Of a stretch of 20,141 bases of DNA, positions 7,206 through 13,370 are shown piece after piece (the stretch's first letter is position 1; every line of letters starts with the position of its first letter). This stretch comes from CAKTOF01 sp964544345 (lineage in GTDB: Bacteria > Bacillota > Clostridia > Oscillospirales > Oscillospiraceae). Where the stretch lies: NCBI GenBank assembly GCA_964544345.1, contig CAZJBT010000023.1, positions 1 to 20,141 of the forward strand. The letters are read 5' to 3'. The translations under genes and the position numbers were made by a program. The notes beneath the pieces are model-generated. The model made no database searches. It saw nothing but the letters and a program-made list of their open reading frames with translations, and was not told where the DNA came from.

Positions 7206-7559
7206 ATGGCAAGAGTAAAAGGCGCGATGATGACGCGCAAAAGAAGAAATAAAACCCTGAAGCTTGCGAAGGGGTACTGGGGCAGCAAGTCCAAGCACTT
7301 CAAGATGGCGAAGCAGCAGCTCAAAAAGAGCGGCGTCTACGCCTATCGTGATCGCAAGCAGAAGAAGCGTGACTACCGTCAGCTCTGGATCGCCCGCATC
7401 TCTGCAGCGGTCAAACCGTACGGTCTGAACTACTCCCGCTTCATGAATGGCGTTAAGAAGGCCGGCATTGTCATGAACCGCAAGAGCCTGTCCGAAATGG
7501 CCATCCATGATCCCGAGGCGTTTGCTTCCCTCGTCGAGACGGCCAAGGCCAACATCTGA
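7206..7559 (+). CDS. rplT: Ribosomal protein bL20
   Basis: A 117-residue protein that binds 23S rRNA early in 50S assembly and, in several bacteria, represses its own operon through the leader RNA. It begins MARVKGAMMTRKRRNKTLKL, has AKGYWGSKSKHFKMAKQQ and RKQKKRDYRQLWIARI, and its length is standard. The ATG follows TAGGAGG. A strong terminator follows 13 bases after the stop. Confidence 0.97.
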   Translation: MARVKGAMMTRKRRNKTLKLAKGYWGSKSKHFKMAKQQLKKSGVYAYRDRKQKKRDYRQLWIARISAAVKPYGLNYSRFMNGVKKAGIVMNRKSLSEMAIHDPEAFASLVETAKANI

Positions 7560-7571
7560 GCTTGCTTTTTC

Positions 7572-7606
7572 AGGCGGCAGATCGCATGATCTGCCGCCTT
7601 TTTTTC
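7572..7606 (+). terminator. Intrinsic terminator of the infC-rpmI-rplT operon
   Basis: A 12-base-pair perfect stem, AGGCGGCAGATC (7572-7583) and GATCTGCCGCCT (7588-7599), with loop GCAT and a run of T's. Confidence 0.93.
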
Positions 7607-7677
7607 TTCTGCTGTAGGAACTTTTTTCCGTCTTCAGCGTCAAATATGGCAGAATTCAGAATATGGAGGGGAACACG

Positions 7678-8634
7678 ATGAAAAAGAAATGGAGTATTTT
7701 GGCTGCGCTGCTTTTGCTGCTTGCGCTGCTCACCGGCTGCGGTGCAGGATCGCCGGAGAAAACGGATCCTCAGAGCATGGCGAACGGGACGATGACGGAA
7801 GATACGGCTTCAGAGGCCGACGGCTTTTACGGCGGCGAGAGCGAAGCTGCGCTCGAGGAGGAGCGGCAGCCCCTGTCCCTGACGGAGAACGCGAAGCTCA
7901 TCTACACGGCCGATATCGATCTCGAGACGACGGAGTTCGACCTTGCGGTGAAGCGGCTTGAGTCGCTCGTCGCGGACTCCGGCGGGTATTTTGAAAACAG
8001 AAGCCTGAATAATTACAGCAGCTACCGCTACGGGAGCTATACCGTTCGCGTGCCGGCAGAGCAGTTTAACGCATTCTGCGACCAGATCGGCGACCTGTGC
8101 CAGGTCAACGGCATCAGCCGCAATGCCGACGACATCAGCGAGGTCTACTATGACACGGAGTCACGGCTCATCACACAACAGACCAAACTTGAGCGGCTGC
8201 AGGAACTTCTGGCCAAGGCGGAGAGCATAGAGGATATCATCACCATCGAGTCGGCGATTTCCGAAACCGAGTTGCAGATCGAGTCGTTGACCGGCACACT
8301 GCGCCGGTATGACTCGCTGGCCAGCTTTTCTACGATTACGATCAGCTTAGCGGAGGTCGCAAAGCTGAGTGAGATTGAGACGCCGGCCATCGGTTTTGGC
8401 GCGCAGCTTGCCGCCGCGCTTCGCTCCGGCGCGAGCGATGCGGTCGATGGCATACAGTTGTTTGTGCTTTGGCTCGCCCGGAATTGGGCCGGCATCCTGA
8501 TCGTGCTGCTGATCGCGGCCGCGGCAGCGATCCTAGTCATCCGCGTGCGGCACCAGCGGCGGAAGGAGCGGACGCCCAACTGCGTGCCCAAAGGCAGTGA
8601 CTCCGAACCGGATCAGACAGCGCCGAAGACCTAA
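7678..8634 (+). CDS. DUF4349 domain lipoprotein with C-terminal membrane segment
   Basis: A 318-residue envelope protein. Residues 1-21 are a lipoprotein signal (KKK, a Leu/Ala-rich core, LLTGC with Cys21 as the lipidated residue). An acidic low-complexity linker follows to about residue 65. The DUF4349 domain runs from about residue 70 to 230 (KLIYTADIDLETTEFDLAV, GSYTVRVPAEQFNAFCDQIG, DTESRLITQQTKLERLQELL). It includes a coiled-coil hairpin and ends at FSTITISLAEV. A membrane helix follows (WAGILIVLLIAAAAAILVI) with a basic tail, so the protein is anchored at both ends. ATG 7678 is preferred because GGAGGGG lies seven bases upstream; an earlier in-frame ATG at 7663 has no ribosome site. Function is unknown; it stands alone between two terminators. 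Confidence 0.85.
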   Translation: MKKKWSILAALLLLLALLTGCGAGSPEKTDPQSMANGTMTEDTASEADGFYGGESEAALEEERQPLSLTENAKLIYTADIDLETTEFDLAVKRLESLVADSGGYFENRSLNNYSSYRYGSYTVRVPAEQFNAFCDQIGDLCQVNGISRNADDISEVYYDTESRLITQQTKLERLQELLAKAESIEDIITIESAISETELQIESLTGTLRRYDSLASFSTITISLAEVAKLSEIETPAIGFGAQLAAALRSGASDAVDGIQLFVLWLARNWAGILIVLLIAAAAAILVIRVRHQRRKERTPNCVPKGSDSEPDQTAPKT

Positions 8635-8648
8635 CATTAAAAATAGAG

Positions 8649-8682
8649 ACAGCGTGAAGGCACATCCTTCACGCTGTTTTTT
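8649..8682 (+). terminator. Intrinsic terminator after the DUF4349 gene
   Basis: A 12-base-pair stem, ACAGCGTGAAGG (8649-8660) and CCTTCACGCTGT (8666-8677), with a 5-base loop and a T-run to 8682. Confidence 0.9.
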
Positions 8683-8706
8683 GTAGCTGTATGGAAAAAG
8701 AAAAAA

Positions 8707-8786
8707 GGCTTGACCTGAATTCAACGAAGCAGTCTATCGTGCGCTGCGCTGACAGATAGGACTGATGAGATGAAAAAGGTCTTGCC
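8707..8786. other. Possible structured RNA or folded non-coding segment
   Basis: The 140 bases between the two flanking genes hold a nested fold: GGCTTGACCT (8707-8716) can pair with AGGTCTTGCC (8777-8786) except for a 2x2 internal loop, and inside it AGTCTATC (8731-8738) pairs with GATA-G-GACT (8755-8763) with one bulge. No promoter is obvious on either strand, and I do not recognise it as a known riboswitch or small RNA. Confidence 0.25.
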
Positions 8787-8810
8787 CCTGTGGGATCCTG
8801 CTCGCCTAGG

Positions 8811-8846
8811 GAAAACCGGCGCTTAGAGCGTCAGCCGCGCTCCGGT
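8811..8846 (-). terminator. Possible terminator overlapping the end of the MBL hydrolase gene
   Basis: On the minus strand ACCGG-AG-CGC (8846-8837) pairs with GCGCCGGT (8822-8815), with the stop codon in the loop, followed by TTTTC. The two-base bulge and short T-run make it moderate. Confidence 0.4.
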
Positions 8847-9614
8847 GGAGAGCGCATGGATACGATCTCCCATTTCTTCGCGTAGGATCTCAAACGGACG
8901 CCCGCCCGTGCAGTGGCAGGTGTAGTAGCTCGTCTTGAATTTCAGCAGCCGCGCAGACAGCGTGCGGACGAATTCGTCCGGTACAGCGTTCTTCACGGCG
9001 AGATGGAAGCCGGAGACGACGACGTCCGGCGCGCGCCCCGCCAGCTCCGCCGCGCGGTTTATGATGTTGACGATGCCGCAGTGCGCGCAGCCGCCGAACA
9101 AAAACAGACGGCCGTGTTCCTCAAGCAGCAGGTTTTGCTCGTGGGAAAACGCGTCCGGTACACCATCCTCCAGAAGCTGCGCATTGATTGGGGATAACAG
9201 CTCCGTCCCGCGCACAGCGGAAAAAAGCAGTGCGCGCTCCGAGAGCCGGTATACCGCCGCAGTTTCCCGGAGACGGGGATCTGACGCGAGACGAGGGGCA
9301 AGCCCGATGTCGCGCCCGTTCGCATCTTCATGGCGGCGAAATGCGCCCGGCGCGAGATAAACCGGCGCATTGGCATTGCGGCGCAGGAACACATCCAGCC
9401 CGCCGCCGTGGTCATAATGGCCGTGAGAAAGAACGGCATAGTCCACCTTAGACAGATCGACACCCAGTGCCTGCGCGTTTTCCGCGAACTGTGCGCCCGG
9501 CCCCATGTCGAATAAAATGGTTTCTCCGCCGGTCTCAATGAGCAGGCTCAGCCCATGAGCGGAGCAAAAGCCTCTGTCCAACGCGGTGTTTTCCAGCAGT
9601 ATCGTCAGTTGCAT
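8823..9614 (-). CDS. MBL-fold metallo-hydrolase
   Basis: A 263-residue soluble protein of the metallo-beta-lactamase fold. It begins with LTILLENTALDRGFCSAHGL, the usual opening of the clostridial subgroup annotated as MBL-fold hydrolases related to the dihydropteridine/methanopterin-type synthase COG1237. The metal motif HGHYDHGGGL is at residues 64-73. GGCAHCGIVNII in the middle and SGFHLA and TCHCTGGRPFEIL near the end supply the other likely metal ligands. The substrate is unknown. ATG 9614 follows AAGGAGG at nine bases; the in-frame extension upstream has no ribosome site. A good promoter lies at 9653-9681, so it is probably its own unit. Confidence 0.85.
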   Translation of the reverse strand: MQLTILLENTALDRGFCSAHGLSLLIETGGETILFDMGPGAQFAENAQALGVDLSKVDYAVLSHGHYDHGGGLDVFLRRNANAPVYLAPGAFRRHEDANGRDIGLAPRLASDPRLRETAAVYRLSERALLFSAVRGTELLSPINAQLLEDGVPDAFSHEQNLLLEEHGRLFLFGGCAHCGIVNIINRAAELAGRAPDVVVSGFHLAVKNAVPDEFVRTLSARLLKFKTSYYTCHCTGGRPFEILREEMGDRIHALSTGARLTL

Positions 9615-9652
9615 AAGCGCCTCCTTCGCCGGGTCCCATCCCAGTCTAGCAC

Positions 9653-9681
9653 ATCGTAGCATATTGAATGGGAGGTGTCAA
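9653..9681 (-). promoter_or_regulatory. Sigma-A promoter for the MBL-fold hydrolase
   Basis: On the minus strand TTGACA (9681-9676), a 17-base spacer and TACGAT (9658-9653), about 40 bases upstream of the start. Confidence 0.75.
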
Positions 9682-9687
9682 TCCGGC

Positions 9688-9725
9688 GAAAAGAGAGCGG
9701 GCGGAACGCTTCGCGCTCCGCCCGC
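9688..9725 (-). terminator. Terminator-like hairpin after the Cys-rich peptide gene
   Basis: GCGGGCGGA (9697-9705) pairs with TCCGCCCGC (9717-9725), extended by CGC/GCG around a TTC loop. On the minus strand it is followed by TCTCTTTTCG. It separates the small gene from the promoter of the MBL hydrolase. Confidence 0.65.
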
Positions 9726-9755
9726 CGTGCCTGCCGAATACAGGCCGGGATGTAT

Positions 9756-9890
9756 TCAGCAGCCGCAGTTGTTGTCGCAGCAGTTGCAGCCACAGTTGTT
9801 GTTGCCGCACCAAATGACAACGATCAGGATCAGAATGATGATCCACCACCAGCTGTTGCCAAACGCGCAGAAACCAGAGTTGCAGGACAT
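9756..9890 (-). CDS. 44-residue membrane peptide with Cys/Asn-rich tail
   Basis: A very small gene with a strong ribosome site (AGGAGG, eight bases before ATG 9890). The peptide has three parts: MSCNSGFCAFGNS (1-13), a hydrophobic core WWWIIILILIVVIW (14-27), and a tail of only Cys, Gly, Asn and one Asp (28-44) with seven cysteines; nine cysteines in all. This design resembles the short hydrophobic spore-coat or YjcZ-type peptides of Firmicutes, but the Cys-Asn-Gly tail is distinct and I do not assign a family. The tail could bind metal or form disulfide cross-links; that is inference. It has its own folded leader (9903-9952) and a downstream hairpin, so it is a single-gene unit. A chance reading frame is unlikely given the ribosome site and flanking structures. 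Confidence 0.72.
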   Translation of the reverse strand: MSCNSGFCAFGNSWWWIIILILIVVIWCGNNNCGCNCCDNNCGC

Positions 9891-9902
9891 AGAAGTAACC
9901 TC

Positions 9903-9952
9903 CTGAATAATTTTTGAGCAGCTCGTTGCGGCTCTCAATCCATATTATTCAG
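9903..9952 (-). promoter_or_regulatory. Folded 5' leader next to the ribosome site of the Cys-rich peptide
   Basis: CTGAATAAT (9903-9911) pairs perfectly with ATTATTCAG (9944-9952), and inside it GAGCAGC pairs with GCGGCTC except for one position. The stem's 3' side on the minus strand overlaps the first bases of AGGAGG (9899-9904), so folding could affect translation. Confidence 0.45.
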
Positions 9953-9965
9953 CGCGCGTCAATTG

Positions 9966-10006
9966 GTGAAAACAAAACTGCGCAGCCAGCATGGCAGCGC
10001 AGTTTT
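9966..10006 (-). terminator. Intrinsic terminator of the rex-SLH operon
   Basis: AAAACTGCGC (9974-9983) pairs with GCGCAGTTTT (9997-10006), extended inward by GCCA/TGGC. On the minus strand it ends in TTTTGTTTTC. It lies 12 bases after the SLH gene stop. Confidence 0.85.
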
Positions 10007-10018
10007 GATTGCGAAGGG

Positions 10019-11137
10019 TCATGTGATTCGGGTTCCGACCACGCGGCAGACAGCGCGATCGGCAGCAGCTTGGGTGACGGTTCCGTCAGAGATAAGATTG
10101 GCCAACAGCATCTGACCATTTTGCTGGTCGGTGCAAAACAAGCTGTAGTATGACAGGTATACCATTCGCCCGCGGGTAAATGCGCCGCTGGTGAGCCGAC
10201 TGACCTCTGCGCGCGTGTAAAGCCCCAGCGAAACACAATCAGTGAGAATTGTGGAGTAGTTGAACTGCGTGCCTTCCTCGTAGTGCAGCGCGCGCATCAT
10301 GAAAGCGATGTAATTCTTGGCCGAAATCGGGGTGTTCGGCGAGAAGGTAGTCGCTGTTGTGCCGTTCGTGACGCCAAGATGGTAGGCATAGGCGACGTAG
10401 CGGTATGCCCAGTGGCTGGGCGGCACATCGGTAAACGGATGCGAGCCGGTGTAGGCAAGCGCCTCGTCCTCCAGCCCCATGATTCGGATGAACACGACCA
10501 AACCGTGTACACGTGTCGCGGTGATTTCCAGTTCATAGCCGGTAGAGTAGCCGAGAAACAGCCCCAATTCGTTGAGTGCATCGGCACGCGAGGCGAAATC
10601 CGTTGCGCTGGAATATGCGAGGGTGTACGGCCCAATGACGACGAGCGCAGCGGTCTCCGAAGTGACCGTCAGGCCGCCGGAGGCGCTGTCGTCTTTCATA
10701 TAGAGCGTCTTTGCCGCCAATTTGGCGCCGGACGCCACGCGCACGCCGGCGCTGACGTTGATGAGGTGCTCGCTGTTTGAAGTGATCGTGCCGCTGAGCG
10801 GCATGACTTTAGTGCCGGGCAGCAGCGTCAGGACGTCGCCTGATTTTACAAGCAGCGTTCCATCGGTGCGCCGCGCGCCGGCATCCGACACCTTCTGCTG
10901 GCGGTTGACAGCGCCCACAGCCTCAGCCAGTGAGAGAAAGTTCGCATTATAGACTGCGGTGAGACTGCGCTCCGCATCCGCGTGGAGCTGATCCAGCAGT
11001 GCGGGGCGGTAAATAGAGTTCAGATAGCTCAGACTGACGACAGGGTCGCTCTCATCGCCGGGCGCAGCGCCGGCCGGAACGAACAGCACCGACACGGCAA
11101 GCAGAAGCACAAGCAGCAAACAGACGGCGCGCTTCAT
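10019..11137 (-). CDS. Secreted S-layer homology (SLH) domain protein
   Basis: A 372-residue exported protein. Residues 1-25 are a signal peptide (MKRAVCLLLVLLLAVSVLFV, then PAGAA-P as a likely cleavage site). Residues 33-180 form an N-terminal region of unknown function with a beta-rich repeat-like part (LLVKSGDVLTLLPGT, ALVVIGPYTLAYSS). SLH-type repeats follow: one from about 187 (LNELGLFLGYSTGYELEITAT), a clear one at 233-284 (HPFTDVPPSHWAYRYVAYAY, GVTNGTTATTFSPNTPISAK), and a weaker third from about 290. SLH repeats usually bind secondary cell-wall polymers, so it probably sits on the cell surface. Its ATG overlaps the rex stop codon by four bases, so it is translationally coupled to rex. 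A terminator follows. Confidence 0.85.
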   Translation of the reverse strand: MKRAVCLLLVLLLAVSVLFVPAGAAPGDESDPVVSLSYLNSIYRPALLDQLHADAERSLTAVYNANFLSLAEAVGAVNRQQKVSDAGARRTDGTLLVKSGDVLTLLPGTKVMPLSGTITSNSEHLINVSAGVRVASGAKLAAKTLYMKDDSASGGLTVTSETAALVVIGPYTLAYSSATDFASRADALNELGLFLGYSTGYELEITATRVHGLVVFIRIMGLEDEALAYTGSHPFTDVPPSHWAYRYVAYAYHLGVTNGTTATTFSPNTPISAKNYIAFMMRALHYEEGTQFNYSTILTDCVSLGLYTRAEVSRLTSGAFTRGRMVYLSYYSLFCTDQQNGQMLLANLISDGTVTQAAADRAVCRVVGTRIT

Positions 11138-11772
11138 AGCGAACGACCCTCGTTGATGCGATATGAGAGCGTCATCAGAGAGTCGAGCAAGATGACGTTT
11201 TCGATGACGACGCCGGGATTGTCAACGGTAACTTCCTGCTTCGTAAAGTTCCAGATGCCGCGGATCCCGTCACGGGCAAGCTGGTTAGCCACGGCCTGGG
11301 ACTGATCGCTCGGCACGGTCAGGACAGCGATGATGGGGTGCTGCTCGGCCACGAAGGCGTCCAATTCGCTCACGTCTTGAACCGTCAGACCATGGATCTG
11401 TTCGCCGACCAGCTCCGGATCGGAGTCGAACGCGCCGATCAGGCGAATGCCGCAGAAGGAAAACTCAAAGTTATTGATCAGAGCGCGACCCAGGTTGCCG
11501 CAGCCAATGATAATGGCGGTCAGTTCACGGTTCAGCCCGAGAATCTCGCCCAGCTCCTCGATCAGCTTCGGCACATTGTAGCCGTAGCCCTTCTGACCGA
11601 ATTCGCCAAAGCAGCCGAAATCCTGACGAACCTGTGAGGCGGTCAATCCGAGCTGCTCAGCAATTGCAGACGAGGAAATGCGCGAGACGCCGTTGGCATC
11701 CAGATCCTGAATGAAACGAAAGTACCGCGGCAGGCGGGCGATGACCGGATTGGCAATATATGCTTTTTTCAT
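11134..11772 (-). CDS. rex: Redox-sensing transcriptional repressor Rex
   Basis: A 212-residue regulator that senses the NADH/NAD+ ratio and represses fermentation and respiration genes. The N-terminal winged helix has IARLPRYFRFIQDL and the recognition region SSAIAEQLGLTASQVRQDFG. The Rossmann domain has IIIGCGNLGRALINN (GxGxxG at 90-95), and GIWNFTKQEVTVDNPGVVIE is near the end; length is standard. ATG 11772 is chosen for the family-typical start and a GAGGGA ribosome site; a longer reading frame upstream lacks one. A consensus promoter is at 11812-11840. I saw no clear TTGTTAA-type Rex operator there. Its TGA overlaps the ATG of the SLH gene. Confidence 0.95.
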   Translation of the reverse strand: MKKAYIANPVIARLPRYFRFIQDLDANGVSRISSSAIAEQLGLTASQVRQDFGCFGEFGQKGYGYNVPKLIEELGEILGLNRELTAIIIGCGNLGRALINNFEFSFCGIRLIGAFDSDPELVGEQIHGLTVQDVSELDAFVAEQHPIIAVLTVPSDQSQAVANQLARDGIRGIWNFTKQEVTVDNPGVVIENVILLDSLMTLSYRINEGRSL

Positions 11773-11811
11773 GGTTTCGTCCCTCGTTCCTGAGAACTTT
11801 TCATATATCAC

Positions 11812-11840
11812 AGTGTAAACGAAACCGATGAAAATGTCAA
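11812..11840 (-). promoter_or_regulatory. Sigma-A promoter of rex
   Basis: On the minus strand TTGACA (11840-11835), a 17-base spacer and TACACT (11817-11812). It begins only a few bases after the stop of the deacetylase gene. Confidence 0.75.
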
Positions 11841-11844
11841 ATCC

Positions 11845-12630
11845 TCATGCAAACAGTTCGTCCAGCGTGCCGAAACGGTAGCCGAGGTTTTCCCAACGGG
11901 TCAAAAGCTCGTCGAGGATCTCCGCATTGGTTTTAGAGGTGGAGTGCAGCAGCACGACCGCGCCGTTGTGAATGCGCCCGATCAGCTTGGAGAACGCTTC
12001 GTCGTGCGTCGGTTGATCGTCAGTGTACCAGTCGACGTAGGCCAGGCTCCAGAATACGGTGCGATAGCCAAGCGCCTGCGCCATTTTCAGATTCTCCTCG
12101 CTGTAGATACCCTGCGGCGGCCGGTAGTAGCGCGGCAGCGCCTCGCCGGTGATCTCCTGATAAAGCGTCTCAAGCGACTCCAGCTCTGACCGGAATGCAG
12201 TCTCATCAGAGATTTTCGACATGTCGTAGTGGTGATAGGTATGATTGCCGACGATGTGTCCATCCGCGGCCATTCGGCGAACCAGATCGGCATTCTGCTC
12301 AAGATAGTTGCCGACAAGAAAAAACGCGGCATGGATGCCGTGCGCATCCAGCACATCGAGGATCTGCTCGGTATAGCCATTTTCATAGCCCGCGTCGAAT
12401 GTTAGATAGATGACGGGCTGCGTGGTGTCGCCGACGTAGGCGGCGTCAAAATCGTCGAGTACCGCCTGTGAGACGGTTCCGGTGGGCGTCTGCCCTTCCT
12501 GCCGGAAGCTGAGCCCCCATGAGCCGGTTTCGATGACCGGCGGCACGGCCATTCGCAGCGCCACCGCTGCAGTGAGTGCGATCACAACGATCCAGACGGC
12601 GGCTTTCTTTTCTTTGGATGATAAAATCAT
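11845..12630 (-). CDS. pdaA: PdaA-like polysaccharide deacetylase (delta-lactam biosynthesis type)
   Basis: A 261-residue cell-envelope enzyme. An N-terminal membrane anchor (AVWIVVIALTAAVALRM, residues 11-27) is followed by the PdaA-type pre-segment SWGLSFRQEGQTP and the NodB domain. It shows TFDAGYENGY (77-86), the metal-binding H-x3-H pair in NHTYHH (His130, His134), YYRPPQGIYSEEN, and VVLLHS (His229). PdaA removes the acetyl group from muramic acid so that muramic delta-lactam can form in spore cortex peptidoglycan. The second-position Gly-Tyr-Glu-Asn-Gly-Tyr pattern supports PdaA over generic chitin-type deacetylases, but substrate choice is inferred. The ATG follows GGGGAGG, which lies inside a large hairpin (12631-12673). 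It is 51 bases after the DtxR-type regulator on the same strand. Confidence 0.83.
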   Translation of the reverse strand: MILSSKEKKAAVWIVVIALTAAVALRMAVPPVIETGSWGLSFRQEGQTPTGTVSQAVLDDFDAAYVGDTTQPVIYLTFDAGYENGYTEQILDVLDAHGIHAAFFLVGNYLEQNADLVRRMAADGHIVGNHTYHHYDMSKISDETAFRSELESLETLYQEITGEALPRYYRPPQGIYSEENLKMAQALGYRTVFWSLAYVDWYTDDQPTHDEAFSKLIGRIHNGAVVLLHSTSKTNAEILDELLTRWENLGYRFGTLDELFA

Positions 12631-12673
12631 AAACCCGACCTCCCCATAACACTCTATGGGACAGGTCGGGCTT
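12631..12673 (-). promoter_or_regulatory. Large intercistronic hairpin covering the pdaA ribosome site
   Basis: AAACCCGACCT (12631-12641) pairs with AGGTCGGGCTT (12663-12673), and inside it CCCATA (12643-12648) pairs with TATGGG (12655-12660). On the minus strand the 3' arm contains GGGGAGG just before the pdaA ATG. It may also serve as a terminator of the regulator gene, although only three T's follow. Confidence 0.65.
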
Positions 12674-12681
12674 GTATGAGA

Positions 12682-13065
12682 TCAGACGTTCAATTTTTCC
12701 TCGAGATGGTTCAAACAGGCTTTGATGCGGTCAAACGTCTCTATGCTGATGTCGTGCTCGATGCGGCAGGCGTCCTCGCGCGCGGTCTGCTCGCTGACGC
12801 CGATGGCGACCAGCAGGCGGCTGAGCACCAGGTGGCGCTCGTAGATGCGCTCGGCGATCTCCAGACCCGCATCAGTGAGGTGAATGTGGCCGGCACCGTC
12901 GACTGTGATATAGCCATTTTCGCGGAAGTGCTTCATTGCGACGCTCACACTGGGCTTGGAAAAGCCCATTTCAGTTGCGATATCCACCGAGCGCACCTCG
13001 CCCAAGCGGTTTTTTAGGATTAAAATAGTTTCCAGATAGTTTTCTGCTGACTCCATAATCTTCAC
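12682..13065 (-). CDS. DtxR/MntR-family metal-dependent repressor
   Basis: A 127-residue metal-sensing repressor. The N-terminal winged helix begins MKIMESAENYLETILIL and has VRSVDIATEMGFSKPSVSVA as the recognition part. A dimerization domain follows (HLVLSRLLVAIGV, then EDACRIEHDIS); there is no SH3-like third domain, so it is of the short MntR type. By alignment with known members, His78, Cys100, Glu103 and His104 are metal ligands. The Cys is DtxR-like rather than the MntR Glu, and the first-helix ligand position is Asn9, so the metal (iron or manganese) is not clear. GTG 13065 is preferred, with GAGGTG six bases upstream; a TTG at 13086 has no ribosome site. It probably leads the operon with pdaA. 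Confidence 0.85.
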   Translation of the reverse strand: MKIMESAENYLETILILKNRLGEVRSVDIATEMGFSKPSVSVAMKHFRENGYITVDGAGHIHLTDAGLEIAERIYERHLVLSRLLVAIGVSEQTAREDACRIEHDISIETFDRIKACLNHLEEKLNV

Positions 13066-13092
13066 GCGGCTCACCTCTTCTGACAAGTAATA

Positions 13093-13112
13093 AGTATGAT
13101 AGAAACGATACT
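13093..13112 (-). promoter_or_regulatory. Possible operator of the DtxR-type regulator
   Basis: AGTAT (13093-13097) and ATACT (13108-13112) form an inverted repeat separated by 10 bases, 28 bases upstream of the regulator start. AGTAT appears again on the minus strand ten bases further upstream. No convincing -35/-10 pair was found here. Confidence 0.3.
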
Positions 13113-13160
13113 ACGTTATACTATGACCACAGGCCATGGTATAATGGTTATACGCACGCG

Positions 13161-13211
13161 CAGCGCGCCGACCTGCGCGGGTACCATAGCTGCTTTGCAG
13201 CTATGGTACCA
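13161..13211. repeat. 51-base repeat unit, copy 1
   Basis: Starts CAGCGCGCCGACCTGCGCGG, then GGTACCATAGCTGC / TTT / GCAGCTATGGTACC as a perfect hairpin. It is identical to copy 2 except C13184 and G13206, which pair with each other in the stem. Confidence 0.9.
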
Positions 13212-13231
13212 TGACCACAGGTCATGGTACC
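13205..13231. repeat. ACA-loop palindrome, perfect copy
   Basis: GGTACCATGACC (13205-13216), loop ACA, GGTCATGGTACC (13220-13231). A diverged copy, TATACTATGACC / ACA / GGCCATGGTATA, lies at 13117-13143. Confidence 0.85.
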
Positions 13232-13290
13232 GCGGCCATATGCGCGCTGAGCGCGCATGGCCGAAATTTAAAATCTTCAGCGCGTCGGCG

Positions 13291-13341
13291 CAGCGCGCCG
13301 ACCTGCGCGGGTATCATAGCTGCTTTGCAGCTATGATACCA
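13291..13341. repeat. 51-base repeat unit, copy 2
   Basis: Same unit 130 bases downstream, with T13314 and A13336 in place of the paired C and G of copy 1: a compensatory change that keeps the 14-base-pair stem intact. Confidence 0.9.
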
Positions 13342-13370
13342 CAAAATACGCCAAGACGCAAATGGTGATC

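Larger units (their letters stand above)
13116..13341. repeat. Cluster of palindromic repeats
   Basis: Between the regulator and the YihY gene about 226 bases are made almost wholly of inverted repeats. In order: an imperfect palindrome with ACA loop (13117-13143), a perfect 14-base-pair palindrome with TTT loop (13180-13210), a perfect 12-base-pair palindrome with ACA loop (13205-13231) sharing GGTACC with the previous one, a bulged ATGCGCGC hairpin (13234-13262), an 8-base-pair GTCGGCGC hairpin (13284-13302) and a second perfect TTT-loop palindrome (13310-13340). Stop codons interrupt all reading frames of useful length. No T-run follows the hairpins, and nothing resembles an insertion-sequence end or CRISPR spacer pattern. 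Confidence 0.88.

Noticed and set aside
8762..8816. Hammerhead-ribozyme-like CTGATGAG followed later by GGGAAAAC
   Set aside because: The bases next to the core (G...GG before GAAA) cannot form the required stem II closing pair, and no stem I/III with a NUH cleavage site is seen.
13116..13341. CRISPR array
   Set aside because: Only two long direct copies, no regular unique spacers and no cas genes; the units are palindromic and nested.
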